Shown piece by piece: positions 1 through 11,092 of a stretch of DNA of 64,000 bases (position 1 is the first letter of the stretch; each line of letters starts with the position of its first letter). The position numbers were made by a program, and so were the translations under genes. Below the pieces are notes generated by a model. It made no database searches, had not been told where the DNA came from, and was given only the letters and a program-made list of their open reading frames with translations. Source of the stretch: Moniliella sp. 'wahieum' (taxonomy: Eukaryota > Basidiomycota > Moniliellomycetes > Moniliellales > Moniliellaceae); NCBI GenBank assembly GCA_003971905.1, contig RSEE01000002.1:496001-560000 (forward strand). The letters are read 5' to 3'.

Positions 1-1443
1 GGACCGGGAAGAGCGTGATACATGGGATGGAGAATTGGAGATAGGGGGGCGATTAGAGAACTTAGTGAACCAGTGACAATTACTGTTGTCTTCTTTGAAG
101 ATGTATGTTCTATAGATGGATCTGAGTGTAGCGTAGTAAGTTTTTTCCCCTCTCCTCCCACCATTGAATCTCTTTAGCGTCAATCGAGAAAAACATGCGT
201 TGAACAACGTTGACGTTGCTATCAATTTCGTGGAAACAATGACCCCGGAGGGTCCTGATATCCTGACGATCCCTCTGGTCCCTTGACCTTAGTGGCGCTT
301 CCAAGTAACCCCCGCAAGATGAACGGTTCGATTTAGACGTAGCGTTCCCCCTGTCCCAGCCTTAAGCTCTGTCAATGATATGGATCCAAGAGGGGTATAA
401 TTGATGAAGCATGCGCATCCATCATAATCCGCGTTTATATCAGTGCCCCCTATGTCATATTCCGCGTCGAACAGAAACCACCCGAGTATACATTTCTCAC
501 AACTGTACTGTGAAAGGGTGGACAGCACCTGAGAACGTATGTGTAGATGTGCCATCCATACATTTCTCTCTTCCCTCGGAGAGTTTGCCCTGCCTTAATA
601 CAAGAACACATCTGTTATGCCACCAATCCGGTCATAACATGCGCCTCTCTTGTAGTGAAAGCCTTGCTCGAAAAGCGTTTTGCTGGAGAGATCGTCCCTT
701 GCTTGCACCCCCCACAAGTCTCAGCCTAATCTCGGGACCCAGACCCGATTTACTTCTCATCATGCGTGGAGACCACTATATACGGCGGAGAAACGAAAGG
801 GAGCCGGTTTCCACGCCCGGCGCGGAAACGCAATGATCATGTGGCTTTAGTACCTCTCTGTGCAATGATGACGAAGAGAGCGAGCGCGCTGCTATACAAA
901 CGGCACAATTTGGCAAGCCGATTTGGCATAGCCTTGCCTCCATATCTTGTCCGCGAGACGCTTTGGCCATGTAATGTTTTTCTTAACCAGAAGAGAAGTG
1001 GTGACCGCCGGGCACCGCCTCTCTGCCGAGATAATATGCGCAGGTCGGCACGTCAGGTTACGCGTTTCGCGTTACGCGTTACGGGCTGTTGGATATTCAA
1101 AGCTGTTATCCACAGGTCACGGGGACGCTGACGGCTGACGTCACCACATCACCTGCTGCATCACCGGCATCACCGGCGGGGTAGCCGGTAGAGCTTAGAG
1201 AGTAATGGAACTCAGGCCCATCATGCATCATGCATCGTGCATTGTTACCCGGTGGGCACTCCAATCAAATTTCAAACGCAAATGTTTCAAAATGCCAAGC
1301 TTCGAGGTGGCGAGTTGGGCATTCGGAGTGCCACTTAACCGCTCACTGAGTTCTAGTCGATCGATCGAGAGGACTAACAGACTCAAGTTGGGGGAGCCCC
1401 AACGCTGGTCTCATGCAGACCTACCACCACCATCGCCATCGCC
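1..1443. other. gene-free left edge
   Basis: I see no reading frame with protein-like character here. The region contains a short run of GCGTTACGCG-like words near 1058-1085, a CATCACCGG repeat near 1150-1180, and TCATGCATCATGCATCG near 1221-1238, all of which recur in other intergenic spaces of the window. The last few hundred bases presumably hold the promoter of the gene starting near 1444; no single element is decisive. Confidence 0.5.
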
Positions 1444-2331
1444 ATGAGGCTGCGCAAGTCGTATGGATCCCCAACCCCCCCACCAGATGATGTGAAGAAG
1501 CCTCCTCCTCTCCCCTTTGGGATGGTAGGTGGGCCCGGCAGTATTGGGCCCGAATTCCTCTCTCTCGATGAGGGCACTGTCGCTTTGGGATCGGCAGCTA
1601 CCGCCTTCTTGGAAAAGACGGAGGAGGAGGGGCATTGGTTCAACCCCTTGCGCATCCCTGAATCGGATGTTTGTCCTAGCGGATACGAGATCGGAGCCAT
1701 CATTCTCGAGCCTTTTGAGGGTGAAGTGCGCAAGTACGACCCCTCTACCAAGATATGGCAGCCCATTACCTCCCTGCGCCTCAGCTAGGCGTCTCGGACG
1801 ATAACCGTCTCATCCTCACGGGACCATACGTGTGGATGTACCTCCTTACTTCTGGTTATCTGGGCGATGAACTTGTGGCCCCCTTGAGCTCCCACCCTAC
1901 CCGGCCCAAGGAGGCAGTAGACGTGCTCCTCCTCCGCCCATTGCGGGACCCGGCAGTACGAGCGATTGCAGATAAAGAGGAAGCGCACCAATGGTTTAAC
2001 ACTCATCGTTTGCCTCTCATCCAGCGTGCAGTAAAGGAGGGGTCACATCTTACTTTGACATACCCCGTGGACGACCCGTTTGGTCCACTTGGGACAAGCA
2101 CCGGCGAGCTCGTGGTGGAGTATTATCGCGTGGGTTACGCTGCGGTTACATTGGTAGGTGTTCCCTCCACGAGGGGGACTGATACGCTGACATTCTTTCT
2201 AGGGATCACCGTGGGACATGTCCCCTGCCCAGAAGCACGATCGCCTGGTTGCGATATCCTCCAATGGTCGGACTCAGTTGAGCTGGACCGACTATGTTAC
2301 TGTCGAGCAGGGCTTTGTCAAGGACTCCTAG
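1444..2331 (+). CDS. unrecognised protein, faintly lipid-kinase-like
   Basis: Two protein-like blocks join here. The first (from 1444) contains GYEIGAIILEPFEGEV and KYDPSTKIWQPI. The second (from about 1795) contains LTGPYVWMYLLTSGYLGDEL, VDVLLLRPLRDPAVRAI and GELVVEYYRVGYAAVTL. A 49-base intron with GTAGGT donor and TTTCTAG acceptor lies at 2154-2202, and the last exon ends in VEQGFVKDS and a stop at 2331. The two blocks are in different frames near 1785; one missing base would join them. The VDVLLLRPLRDP and VVEYYR patches remind me of the C-terminal lobe of fungal diacylglycerol/sphingoid-base kinases, but the ATP-binding loop of that family is not seen, so the function is a guess. The start at 1444 is simply the first ATG of the open frame. 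Confidence 0.4.
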
Positions 2332-4797
2332 TTAGATGGACCTTTCGACTGACCGATCGGTAAAATGTTCGATGAAATGTTTGCGTATAGACGAGTATTT
2401 AGCTCCCGCAATACATGATGGCAGGTCTTCGACAGAGGGCATCAGAAGCAAACCATCTGATGAGACCTCGAGTCCTGACGGTCCTCGAGGGTGTTGCAAT
2501 CGCACTGGCGGTGGTGGTCTAGTAAGCCAACCAGCAACGCCTACAGAGGAACATCAAGAAGCGAATCGCCACCAGGGCTAAGCTGCGGAACAAGGAAAAG
2601 CAAGAGAGAGAGACAACGGAACTCCTAGACCTGAGGAGGAACTGAAGGGACGTTGGCCAAAGCACGAGCCACCCGATGGCTCAACACGTCTGATGTTGGT
2701 CATTCACCATCATGCATCACTTCTAGCGGCGAGAAGATCGACCTAGCACATAACAGCTGTGGATGTGTTCAATCCACAAGGTTATGCGGCTTACAGAGAT
2801 GCCCGGAGCTGTTAGTATACAAACAGCACTGACGCTCATTGTGAATAACTCTGCTGGACTCCATTCTCACTTACATCTCGCCATGTGCACATTTCTTGCT
2901 ATACACACAAGCACGTGGTAGTCCCTTCTGTTGCGTCCTGTTTTGAAGGCTGCCTGAAAGAGGACCAAAACGAGACACTTCGTCCACCGTGCTCACTCTG
3001 AAGTCTTGGCGCTCATGCCAGGAGGGTCATGCACTCACACATTCATGCAGTTCATGCCCCGCAATCAGTAGACCAAAGGGGTCGCAAGATAACGAAAAGT
3101 TACCTATTCTGGAAATTTCCTACATTGCTTTCCGGTGCTTTGGAGGCGGAGAGATAGTGAGCACCAGGGATTTCCTGCACGCCGTAGTTGTGACTAGTAG
3201 GTGACATTCTGGTCCTTCGATCTGTTACGCTGTGTGCGGTGGATGACGTGACATGTGACATGCTATACAACAGCCGGACTCAAAAGGCGGGCAGCACTAG
3301 GGCAGCAGTCCTTTGGGGTTCAACGCGTGTTCAACCTTGTTCAACCGCTGTTTAAACCTTTTACCAGTCCCTGAAAAGCGGAGAGGCCCGAGGAGTAGTA
3401 TCCTTCATTCAGTCTCGTAGAGGCTTTTGTTTTACTCAAAAGTAGTAGTATACTAGCTGTCCCTTTCTTCTAGTATTCTCCACTTCTCCGCATGTTCCGC
3501 TTCCTCTGCTGCTCTGTTCTCCCTGAGGCCTGAGGCCTGAGGCCTGAGGCACAATCGAAGAAGACCGTACGAAAGGGACTTGAGAGTTGCATATAGATCT
3601 ATGGGGACATGCTCCGTTAGACGCAACGGAACGCCTAGCTTTGTTGACAACAACGTTCAGACCAGTCAGCCCCATCCACAGTCTTTTGACGTAGACCTAA
3701 CCTAGGCAAGGGGGAGACAAGTGGAGAGGTAAGTTCGACTAGGATCGGACGGGCTGGGCCACCCGCCGTCGCTCGTGACGACACCCTCGGTGATGATGAA
3801 AAGCTTGAAGCTCTTGAGGCCAATCCAAGTGGTGGATTCGTGGCCTGCCTTGGTATAAAATCGGATGCATGTGGTGAATGGTGAAACGCGAACTAATCCA
3901 AGCAATTCGGGCGACGATCATCTATACGATGAGTCAGTACATCTTTTAGTTGGCCTGGTAAAACTGCTGTGCTTCAGAACAAACCACAGAGGGCACTGTG
4001 ATGAACAACAGAATTAGGCATGTCGCGGCTATAATCCCGTGTTCCTATGAGAGACAACCATAGACTTAGGGCCAACCTATGCTTGATTTCGTGCCTGCGG
4101 CTCCTGCAGTGAAATCTGTCGGGAATAGAGATATGAAACGTGTGGGGTGGAAAAGTCACTTACTGCTACTACCAGATGTCTAGTCCTGTAAAGTTTGTGA
4201 GCCATGTGGATGTTTTTGACGCCTTTTGTGCGCCGCAAAGCGTAAAGCTCGAAGCTGGAACACTGAGCCACGCCTTGTCCCAAGGCGGGGCAGGACAGGG
4301 CGCTGTGGCTGGGGCAGGGCGGGGTGGTCGCTATGTGATGGCAGAGGTGACTGTGATGTGACAGGTGGATCCTACATAGCCAGGCTGGCGGAGTTAACCT
4401 GTGCGCTGGGCAGGACATGGATGAAAGTGATAGTGATTACAAAATGGCTGGCACTGTCCCCGCGACGGACCCTTCCGACGGGTGCCGTTGTCCCACCACT
4501 CTGCCCTCCCACGCACGCGGCCAGTGTGCCCAGCTGCCCCGCCCACGTCTGGCCGAGGGTGGCAGAAGGCCAGTCTGGCCGATGCTCAATTTTGAGGCAG
4601 TCAGTCTGCCGTGCCTCAGCGCCTCAGCACTCAGCCAGAGCTGCAAACGTTGCAGCTGAGCCCCCATTCGGGGCAGTTGGCTACAAGTTCCATGTGCAGA
4701 GGCGCAGACTCCTTATGAACCACCTATTTCCACAGCCTTTTCGATTCCTCTTCCTCCCCGCCACCTCTCCCCACGCTTCTCATCGTCGTTTCTCCTG
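2332..4797. other. intergenic region with palindromic repeats
   Basis: No convincing gene. Seen here: a four-fold CCTGAGG run at 3522-3550; GTTCAACC repeats near 3320-3355; a perfect 7-base-stem hairpin CGCCTTG..CAAGGCG near 4271-4287; and a G-rich stretch after it. The open frames of 60-190 codons in this stretch have erratic composition and no family resemblance. Confidence 0.5.
3522..3550. repeat. (CCTGAGG)4 palindromic run
   Basis: Four copies of the 7-base word CCTGAGG stand head to tail, so the overlapping AGGCCT centres are palindromic. The same word recurs at about 9511, 22939, 31389, 33155 and 53762, each time between genes. Confidence 0.8.
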
Positions 4798-5856
4798 ATG
4801 GGTGTCGCACTGCGCCTCGATGAGTCTTCCTATGGCTCATCCTACAACTCTTTCGAGCACTTCGGGCCTGCCTATGGCCTTGCTTCGCCTACCTTGCTCC
4901 CAGCATGCGAACCGTACTGGGAAAAGTACAGCCGTTCTCACTTTGATGGCAGCCGTACGGTTTCCAATCGCAACATGGGATCCACGAGAGGATGTCGAAG
5001 AAATCCTGAGATGGCTCACCCGCTATCAGTTACGGCCTCCAATTATTATGATACCGCGCCTGTCAGGAGGGGGAGTCATCAGCCCATCCATTCCGTGACG
5101 CCCCTTCCCCCTGGATCGATGCGCTTACTAGGGCGACCTGCCGTTTCGCACTCCAGGGACCCTTCTCCTCCCCCCCAACGAGATGCGTCTTACAGCCCTG
5201 ATGCCCTTGCAGGTATGCGGACGTCGCGCAACCTCCGTCCTATTGAGAACAGAAGAATCACCACCTCCGATAACAGGGATGCCTTAGGCGAAGCGGGAGA
5301 GTCAAAAGACTCCTTACTGTTGCCGTATTCGGGAGGGGCCTCCTATCGCGGTCGGCGCGACCGTCCCCTCTCAGCGCCTGAAGAAGAAGCCCACGTTGGC
5401 CAACCCATCGTTTCACGACAACGGACTCCACAGTCTACAAGTCCACGGTCTGCAAGCCCGTCACGAAAAAACAGTCCAACAAAGTCGAGCCTACGGCTAC
5501 CAAATCAACTAAACTACGACACCCCGATTCATCATGCGCCCGGCCAGATTCCTCGCAAAGTGTCTTTTTCCCCTGTTGTTTTGGAAAGAACGGAAGCTTG
5601 GGAGACCGCTGCCCAAATCCACTCCTTGCGGCACCTCAATCCACCGGAAAGAGTGCCTACGCACCCGCCGTTGCTTGTTGAGAACACAAAAAAGAAGAAC
5701 CATCTACCATTAGCCAACAAGGGCTATGCACCCAAATGCAAGTCTATCTCTCCTTCGCCTGGGTCAGTGGTGTCGGATTGCCCAACACGTCCTCGCACGA
5801 GCCGCTCAAAAAGTTTATTCAAACTCCTCAAGATGCGCAGTATGTCCTTATCCTGA
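4798..5856 (+). CDS. hypothetical disordered protein
   Basis: A 352-codon frame without interruption. The product is rich in Ser, Pro, Arg and Thr and looks mostly disordered. It has SP-rich stretches such as SRDPSPPPQRD and RSASPSRKNSPTKSS, typical of proline-directed kinase targets, and a KVSFSP patch. I see no known domain, signal peptide or membrane segment. The frame ends in basic, Ser-rich KSLFKLLKMRSMSLS. The start is the first ATG and follows a pyrimidine-rich leader. An alternative frame (4802-5098) overlaps the first third, so an indel near 5000 cannot be excluded. It may form one gene with the downstream frame at 5943-6704, because the spacer of under 90 bases is short for a fungal intergenic space. 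Function unknown. Confidence 0.5.
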   Translation: MGVALRLDESSYGSSYNSFEHFGPAYGLASPTLLPACEPYWEKYSRSHFDGSRTVSNRNMGSTRGCRRNPEMAHPLSVTASNYYDTAPVRRGSHQPIHSVTPLPPGSMRLLGRPAVSHSRDPSPPPQRDASYSPDALAGMRTSRNLRPIENRRITTSDNRDALGEAGESKDSLLLPYSGGASYRGRRDRPLSAPEEEAHVGQPIVSRQRTPQSTSPRSASPSRKNSPTKSSLRLPNQLNYDTPIHHAPGQIPRKVSFSPVVLERTEAWETAAQIHSLRHLNPPERVPTHPPLLVENTKKKNHLPLANKGYAPKCKSISPSPGSVVSDCPTRPRTSRSKSLFKLLKMRSMSLS

Positions 5857-5942
5857 ACACTGTTTGATGAATCTGAAATGCTGACGAAGATGCTTGCCCA
5901 TGTGATCTGCCCAATCCCATCCTTGCCAACAAAGCCAACGTA

Positions 5943-6704
5943 ATGGAGTTTTCCTTGCCGGACACGGTGCCTGTCGAGAAGGACTACAGGGAAAATTGCA
6001 CGTGTCAGCCCGGCACAATCACCCGCGAGAAACTTGATCCTGCTATCTCGGCGATCGTCATGGATCCCCAAGGAGGTCGGGACAATTCGTCTGTCTCCCT
6101 TGCATCCACCCCGACACGCTTCCCCAGTGAGGAGGAAGAACGTTATACTGTTAAATACGCTTCGAGCACCAACGTCTCTGCCCTGGATGGCATGCCCTCC
6201 CGCAAGCGAGAGTTTCTTGTCGTTCCGGGGAAGGTCTCAATCCGTGACTTCGACTCTATGCAAGGCAGACGGCAGTCTGGCGACTCCCGCTGCAGCGATG
6301 GCAAGCTGACGTGCCGTACTCCAACCTCTATTATGTGGGTCGATGAGCTGGCTGAGCCCAAGACCGATGCCGGCAGACAAGTTTTCCACTCCGCGGCACC
6401 GCTTAGTGGCTTTCAACGTGGTCGGGGATTTCCCCCCTATGCCAATAGGTGCGCCGCATCAAGTGAAGAGCACCTCGCCCCACGGTCGTGCGATGGTGGA
6501 TCACTTCGTTCTTACGATGGCCAACGTTTGCCTCGTCGTGTTATTCGACCTGGTACCAGTTGCGGGGCTTACGCCGACCCAAGGGTACGGCTGGAACAGG
6601 AAACTCGGCCTTCTGCACACCCTAGGACGTTTAGGAGTAACAAGTTTGTAAAGGCATCAAGGGTCAGGAGCGCTACTGCATCCGGTCGCATTCCACAACA
6701 TTAA
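5943..6704 (+). CDS. hypothetical protein, possibly 3' part of the preceding gene
   Basis: A 253-codon frame beginning MEFSLPDTVPVEKDY. The first half (KYASSTNVSALDGMPSRKRE, FLVVPGKVSIRDF) looks protein-like. In the second half another frame (6343-6651) gives a more structured hydrophobic segment, MVDHFVLTMANVCLVVLFDL, so the real product may switch frames here through an indel or an unrecognised intron. No family is recognised. It lies 86 bases after the previous frame on the same strand, so both may belong to one transcript. Confidence 0.35.
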   Translation: MEFSLPDTVPVEKDYRENCTCQPGTITREKLDPAISAIVMDPQGGRDNSSVSLASTPTRFPSEEEERYTVKYASSTNVSALDGMPSRKREFLVVPGKVSIRDFDSMQGRRQSGDSRCSDGKLTCRTPTSIMWVDELAEPKTDAGRQVFHSAAPLSGFQRGRGFPPYANRCAASSEEHLAPRSCDGGSLRSYDGQRLPRRVIRPGTSCGAYADPRVRLEQETRPSAHPRTFRSNKFVKASRVRSATASGRIPQH

Positions 6705-7395
6705 GGGCCCTCTGTTCGGCTCATCAGTGATTTTTCCAGCTCCACAAGAGAGGCTGCTACGTTCTCTGTGGTCAACGCAACTCATATCAACTAAAGTTCT
6801 CACGTGCCGCACTTGTTTTTAACTACCAGACTATCATTCTTTTTTGTGCTGTTAAATGCTATAGCTCTGATTCTGATCTCCGGTCATTGGCTCTTGCCAC
6901 GAAGAGTACGATCGAATCCCCCCTCCTCCCCCACAGTATGGAAGAGAAGAGGAAGTTTGTCGTATGTAATGAGCGCACACACAGCTCCTCGGAACTCATC
7001 AACGGTGGTTCCTTCTCTTTTGCAGAGTTGGAAATGATCGATGACACGGCGTGATGATGTCGATGATGCGGAGAGAACATGATCTTGAGCGTCTCCGGAT
7101 ATATAACGCCCGAGCTGTTATAGGCTGTACGGTTGCCCCTGGGGCGACTATCGGTTACGTACCCTCTCCCAGGGCAGGGTGTGAGCTAGGGCGCCTAAGG
7201 CCTAACGGCCTAACACAGGACGGCGCGGGGCCCCGCGTGCGGAACCAGAGGGTGCGCCGAGGTAAGGGCCTGGGCGGAATTACCACCCAGCACAGGGGCA
7301 GTGCCACAGCGTTGGGCGATTGGAGCGCATGCCCACTCTCGCATCCCCCAGTCACACATGCCACACCCGGGCCTTGCATTTGCCCCACCATCGCC
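6705..7395. other. upstream region of the Ert1-like gene
   Basis: No gene seen. It contains a palindromic GCCTAAGGCCTAACGGCC patch near 7190-7212. An open frame runs from 7051 into the zinc-cluster gene, but its N-terminal part has no protein character and is taken as leader. Confidence 0.45.
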
Positions 7396-9299
7396 ATGAC
7401 GCCCTCCAAGGCGCGACCCAGGAAGCGCAAAGGCGAGGCCAAGCGCCGCAAGGTGTCGCTGGCATGTGTGTACTGCCGCCGATCCCATATGACATGCGAC
7501 TCGGACCGCCCCTGCCAGCGTTGCGTTCGGCGCGGCATTGGTCATCTTTGCCATGACGAACCCGTCTCCTCTTCCGAGCCCCTTGCACCTGCTCCCCTTA
7601 CCGACCAGCCATCGCCTTCATCTGCCCCCGCTCCCGTTCCCTCCGACCCGCCTGCCACTGCTCCGCCCCCACCTGCTGTCCCTCCAGCCGCACCAGGATG
7701 GGGTGTTCTCCCAGCCATGGGCTTTCCTCCGCCCGCCCATTGGCCACCTGTCCCTCCCGGACCTCCCTCCGCCCCTTCATCTGACAGGAACTGGCCCTAT
7801 CCTCCCACAGGCATGCCACAGATACCAGCCCCACCACGCAATCCATCTTGGTTTGATCTTGCTTCTGGTCAACAGCAATGGAATGGCACCCTGCCCGAGA
7901 CGAACACCAACGCGAACGAGTACCAGATGCTCAGGTATGTCAGTCCCCCTCAGTGTCCTCCTGAACCACTAACACAGTAGGCAGCGAGTTTCTCGAAAGT
8001 CTCAACAACGCGATGGGGTACCAAGCTTATGCGCAGCCCCCGAGCCAGAACGCACATGACCAGCGCGGTATGTCGCTCGGGGCCGGCTCGGCGTTGGATA
8101 ATCCCGCCCCAGGCCAGACAAGGATCTTCCCCCCACATCGGGCTGCGTCATCTAGTGAACTTCATCGCACTAGAGGAGCTAATAAAGGGAAACGGGCCTC
8201 AGCGCCTGCGGCGCCGGATAAGGGCGATGGACCTCCTCACCTTCCGTGGACCAACAAGACCGAACAGTTTATCATGACAGCCGCAGACCAACATGACGGT
8301 TCTCGGGAGTCCCGGTTAGGCAGGGTGATTCGGGCCAAGCATGATGCCGGGCTTCTCAAACCGTACAACCACATCAAGGGATATGCTCGTCTGCTCAAGT
8401 GGATGGATTTCAATGTCAGTGCCGATTCGCGGCGACGGATTCTGCAGCCTCTCTCCGTATTCCGGCCAGCTTTCCGCGCCGTTGCTCAGCGCCTGACCGA
8501 CATTGACCTCATCTACATTGAGGAGGCCTTTGAACGTCTTCTTCTCGATTACGATCGCGTATTTGCATCTCAGGGCATCCCGGCATGTCTTTGGCGTCGC
8601 ACGGGGGAAATCTACAAAGCCAATAAGGAATTTGCGGAGCTGATTGGTGTATCCATCGATGCGCTCCGAGAAGGCAGACTTTGTATCTACGAGCTCATGG
8701 CTGAAGGTACGTCCGTCTGTTAGGTTGATTCACGCTGAACGTTGAACGTTGAACTCTAACTCGATGACAGAGAGTGCGGTTAACTATTGGGAACGATATG
8801 GCGCTGTCTCGTTTGATCCCGGGCAAAAAGCCGTGCTAACAACGTGTGTGCTCAAGGTGCGTCGACTGCCCCGCCAACGCTCTTCCGTTCCGGTAGCACG
8901 CCAGATTGCTGCACAATTGCCCATCTCCTCTCAAGCCCCCTCTGCCCCACCAGCGCCCCAGGCGGCATCCAAATCATCATCTCCCAAACAAAATCCGGGA
9001 TCCCGAAAGCGGCGGAGATCATCGGTTTATTCAGCTAGCGCCGGCTTGGGCCCGTGGAAGATGACCCCCAAAGAAGAGGAGAGGGCGATCAGCCCTGCCT
9101 CGGGCCCAGCAGCTTCGGGCCCATCAACTGCCCATCAGGCCCTTGGGTCCCCGCCGCATCGGGTGCCCCCGCCCCCCCACGCCGAACCGCGGAGGGCTTG
9201 TTTGAGCTCAAATGTTGTTTCTCCTTTACCATCCGACGGGACCAGTGGAATATCCCCACTATGGTCGTTGGCAACTTTTTACCCTTTGACCCGGCTTGA
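7396..9299 (+). CDS. ERT1: Ert1/AcuK-type Zn2Cys6 activator of gluconeogenesis
   Basis: DNA-binding regulator of the Ert1/AcuK/AcuM family, which in fungi activates gluconeogenic genes such as PEP carboxykinase when cells use ethanol or organic acids. Three exons: 7396-7934, 7985-8706 and 8771-9299; both introns have standard GT..AG borders, and the first acceptor is fixed by the frame (S-EFLESLNN). The N-terminal zinc cluster is CVYCRRSHMTCD..PCQRC..GIGHLC, followed by a Pro-rich linker. The C-terminal PAS-like region has ACLWRRTGEIYKANKEFAEL, RLCIYELMAEESAVNYWERY and CCFSFTIRRDQWNIP, with the family's closing MVVGNFLPFDPA. Between the PAS core and the last block the frame shifts once; a run of seven C near 9172-9178 is one base short of keeping frame. 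The start is the ATG that gives the basic KRKGEAKRRK lead-in. Confidence 0.9.
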
Positions 9300-9342
9300 A
9301 GCTTGCAACTTGAACCTTGCTTTCATGCCTATGACCATATGA

Positions 9343-11092
9343 CCCACTATGTTATCCAGCTCACACCGATGGGTTTTACCAGCGGGAATCCTCCCGACAG
9401 CGAATGAGTGGGTGGGAGTGGGCGAGAGAACAGTGTCTAGATGGGAGAACATCACGTGGATCATGCAGTCATGGTGGTGGCGGGAAGCAGATTGTTCGGC
9501 GCGTGAAGGTTGAGGCCCGAGGCCTGAGATCAGGGTTGACGTTGAGGTGCTTGAGGTCAACTTGATCCCTCAGCGCCTCAGCCTGAGGAGGAGGGATTCG
9601 GAGGCTGGGTGCCGGGGGTTGGGGGAGGCGAGCAGGAAGGGTTCAGAGTCGGGGAATGGGTCGGGTGGAGCAGGCCCAGGACCAACGTTGAAAATTGGAA
9701 AGCTGAAAGATCACATGTGACATGTGACACGTGGCATGCGATGCATGTGACATGGCAGGTAACGTGCATGCAGCGCGTGGCAGATGGCACGTGTCAATGT
9801 GACATGCGGCATGTGACATGGGTGACACAAATGCATGATGCATGATGCATGATGCGTGATGCATGCTATGTGCCCCCCTGCCCCTTGCAGAGCCGGACGC
9901 GCCATCGATCACCGATCACAGATCACGGGTCATATCCAGCGTAGACCATGGCGTCATAGCGTGCTTTCAGCATGCCCCAAAGGGCTAGCTTCAAGCCACG
10001 CGGGCCACTTCTCTGTTCTTGAATGTGGATTTGGGTCCCGCCTCAAAAAAGGATGTAGCAACTTGCGAAGACACGGGGAATGATTGAATGACATGAAGGA
10101 CATGGACAGAAGGCTTCGCCCACCACGCTGTCCTAGCTTGCTACAGTTACTGGTTACTCGTATGGTTGCTAGCCGCTAAGTATAACGTTGGAAAGAAAAA
10201 GAGGGTAGAGAGATCCAAAATTCAATTGCGGTATATATGCCGTGTCACACATTTATATCAGGTCCCTGGGCCTGTTGTGATCGACACGGGCCCAAATTTG
10301 ATGCGACAGCCAAACAGCAATGCAAAGCTGTACTAGTGCTAAAGCCGCACAGGTTATACAAGGCTGCACGACAAGCAACGCGCCGACCACGTTATGGGGG
10401 AAGCATGTACAAAAGCGCTCTTTGATGCCGACTCTTCGGGATACTTTCTATTGTGGCAGCGCAAAGTAGCCCGTTTGCAACAGAGGTGTGAACGGGAGCT
10501 GTCACTGGACTATCTTACGCGTTGCGCGCTACGCGTTATGCGATATGGGGTCCCAGGGCTTCAAGCTTCAGCAGCTTCAGCTTATAACGCGCTGCTGTAC
10601 TAACGGGGTGCGCCTAATCCACAGACTCTGACATGTGTTTTGGTGGCGAAGAGAGGATTCGGATTTTGACTGACTAGTACCGGTGATCTGTGGCCCGACT
10701 GATGTTTTCGCCAGTAGCCTAATAGTACTGTGACTATACAGCGCGGCAACTGTGTGCCAGCCGGGCCTGGACGGCTACTGCATCAGCACCAGGCCACTTC
10801 ATTCGAGCCCGAGGGCCCAAGCGCTCACCCCGGGCCTGGTCCCTCAGTGCTTATGACCGAGGCACACGGGCCGGGACACGAGTCCTAGAGTCTCAACTAT
10901 CATAAGGATGGACCGGACCGGGCATGGGATCTGAGAGCCTTTTGCGGTTGTTTGCAGTGTGCCTGTAGTAGCCACATCTTCTCCACCATTGCTTGTGCCA
11001 CCACCTGTTCTCCCTGAACCTTGGTGCCTACCCATTGACCACAGAAAGGGATCGGGGCTGGGTGTGTTGTTACTCTCCCTCTACCTATACCA
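9343..11092. other. repeat-rich intergenic region
   Basis: No gene. Notable content is GAGGCCCGAGGCCTGAG near 9511-9528, a GTTGACGTTGAG word near 9536, the CATGTGACA/TGATGCA cluster at 9711-9867, and a TTACGCGTTGCGCGCTACG cluster near 10513-10540. The last 200 bases before 11093 are presumably the permease promoter. Confidence 0.5.
9711..9867. repeat. CATGTGACA and TGATGCA repeat cluster
   Basis: The first half is built of degenerate copies of CATGTGACA/CACGTGGCA. The end (9831-9864) is five copies of the 7-base unit TGATGCA, one with a C>G change. Both words are near-palindromic (ATGCAT, CATG). Several frames are open through it only because the repeat lacks stops. Confidence 0.8.

Noticed and set aside
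4226-4798. 190-codon plus-strand frame
   Set aside because: Crosses a G-rich spacer and a hairpin, has erratic composition and no family motif; more likely the leader of the next gene.
9831-9864. CRISPR-like short repeats
   Set aside because: Directly adjoining 7-base tandems without spacers in a eukaryotic genome; not a CRISPR array.
9643-9912. His/Met/Cys-rich minus-strand frame that looks like a metal-binding protein
   Set aside because: It is the translation of the CATGTGACA/TGATGCA repeat; the apparent CHMSHxxCH pattern comes from the repeat unit.
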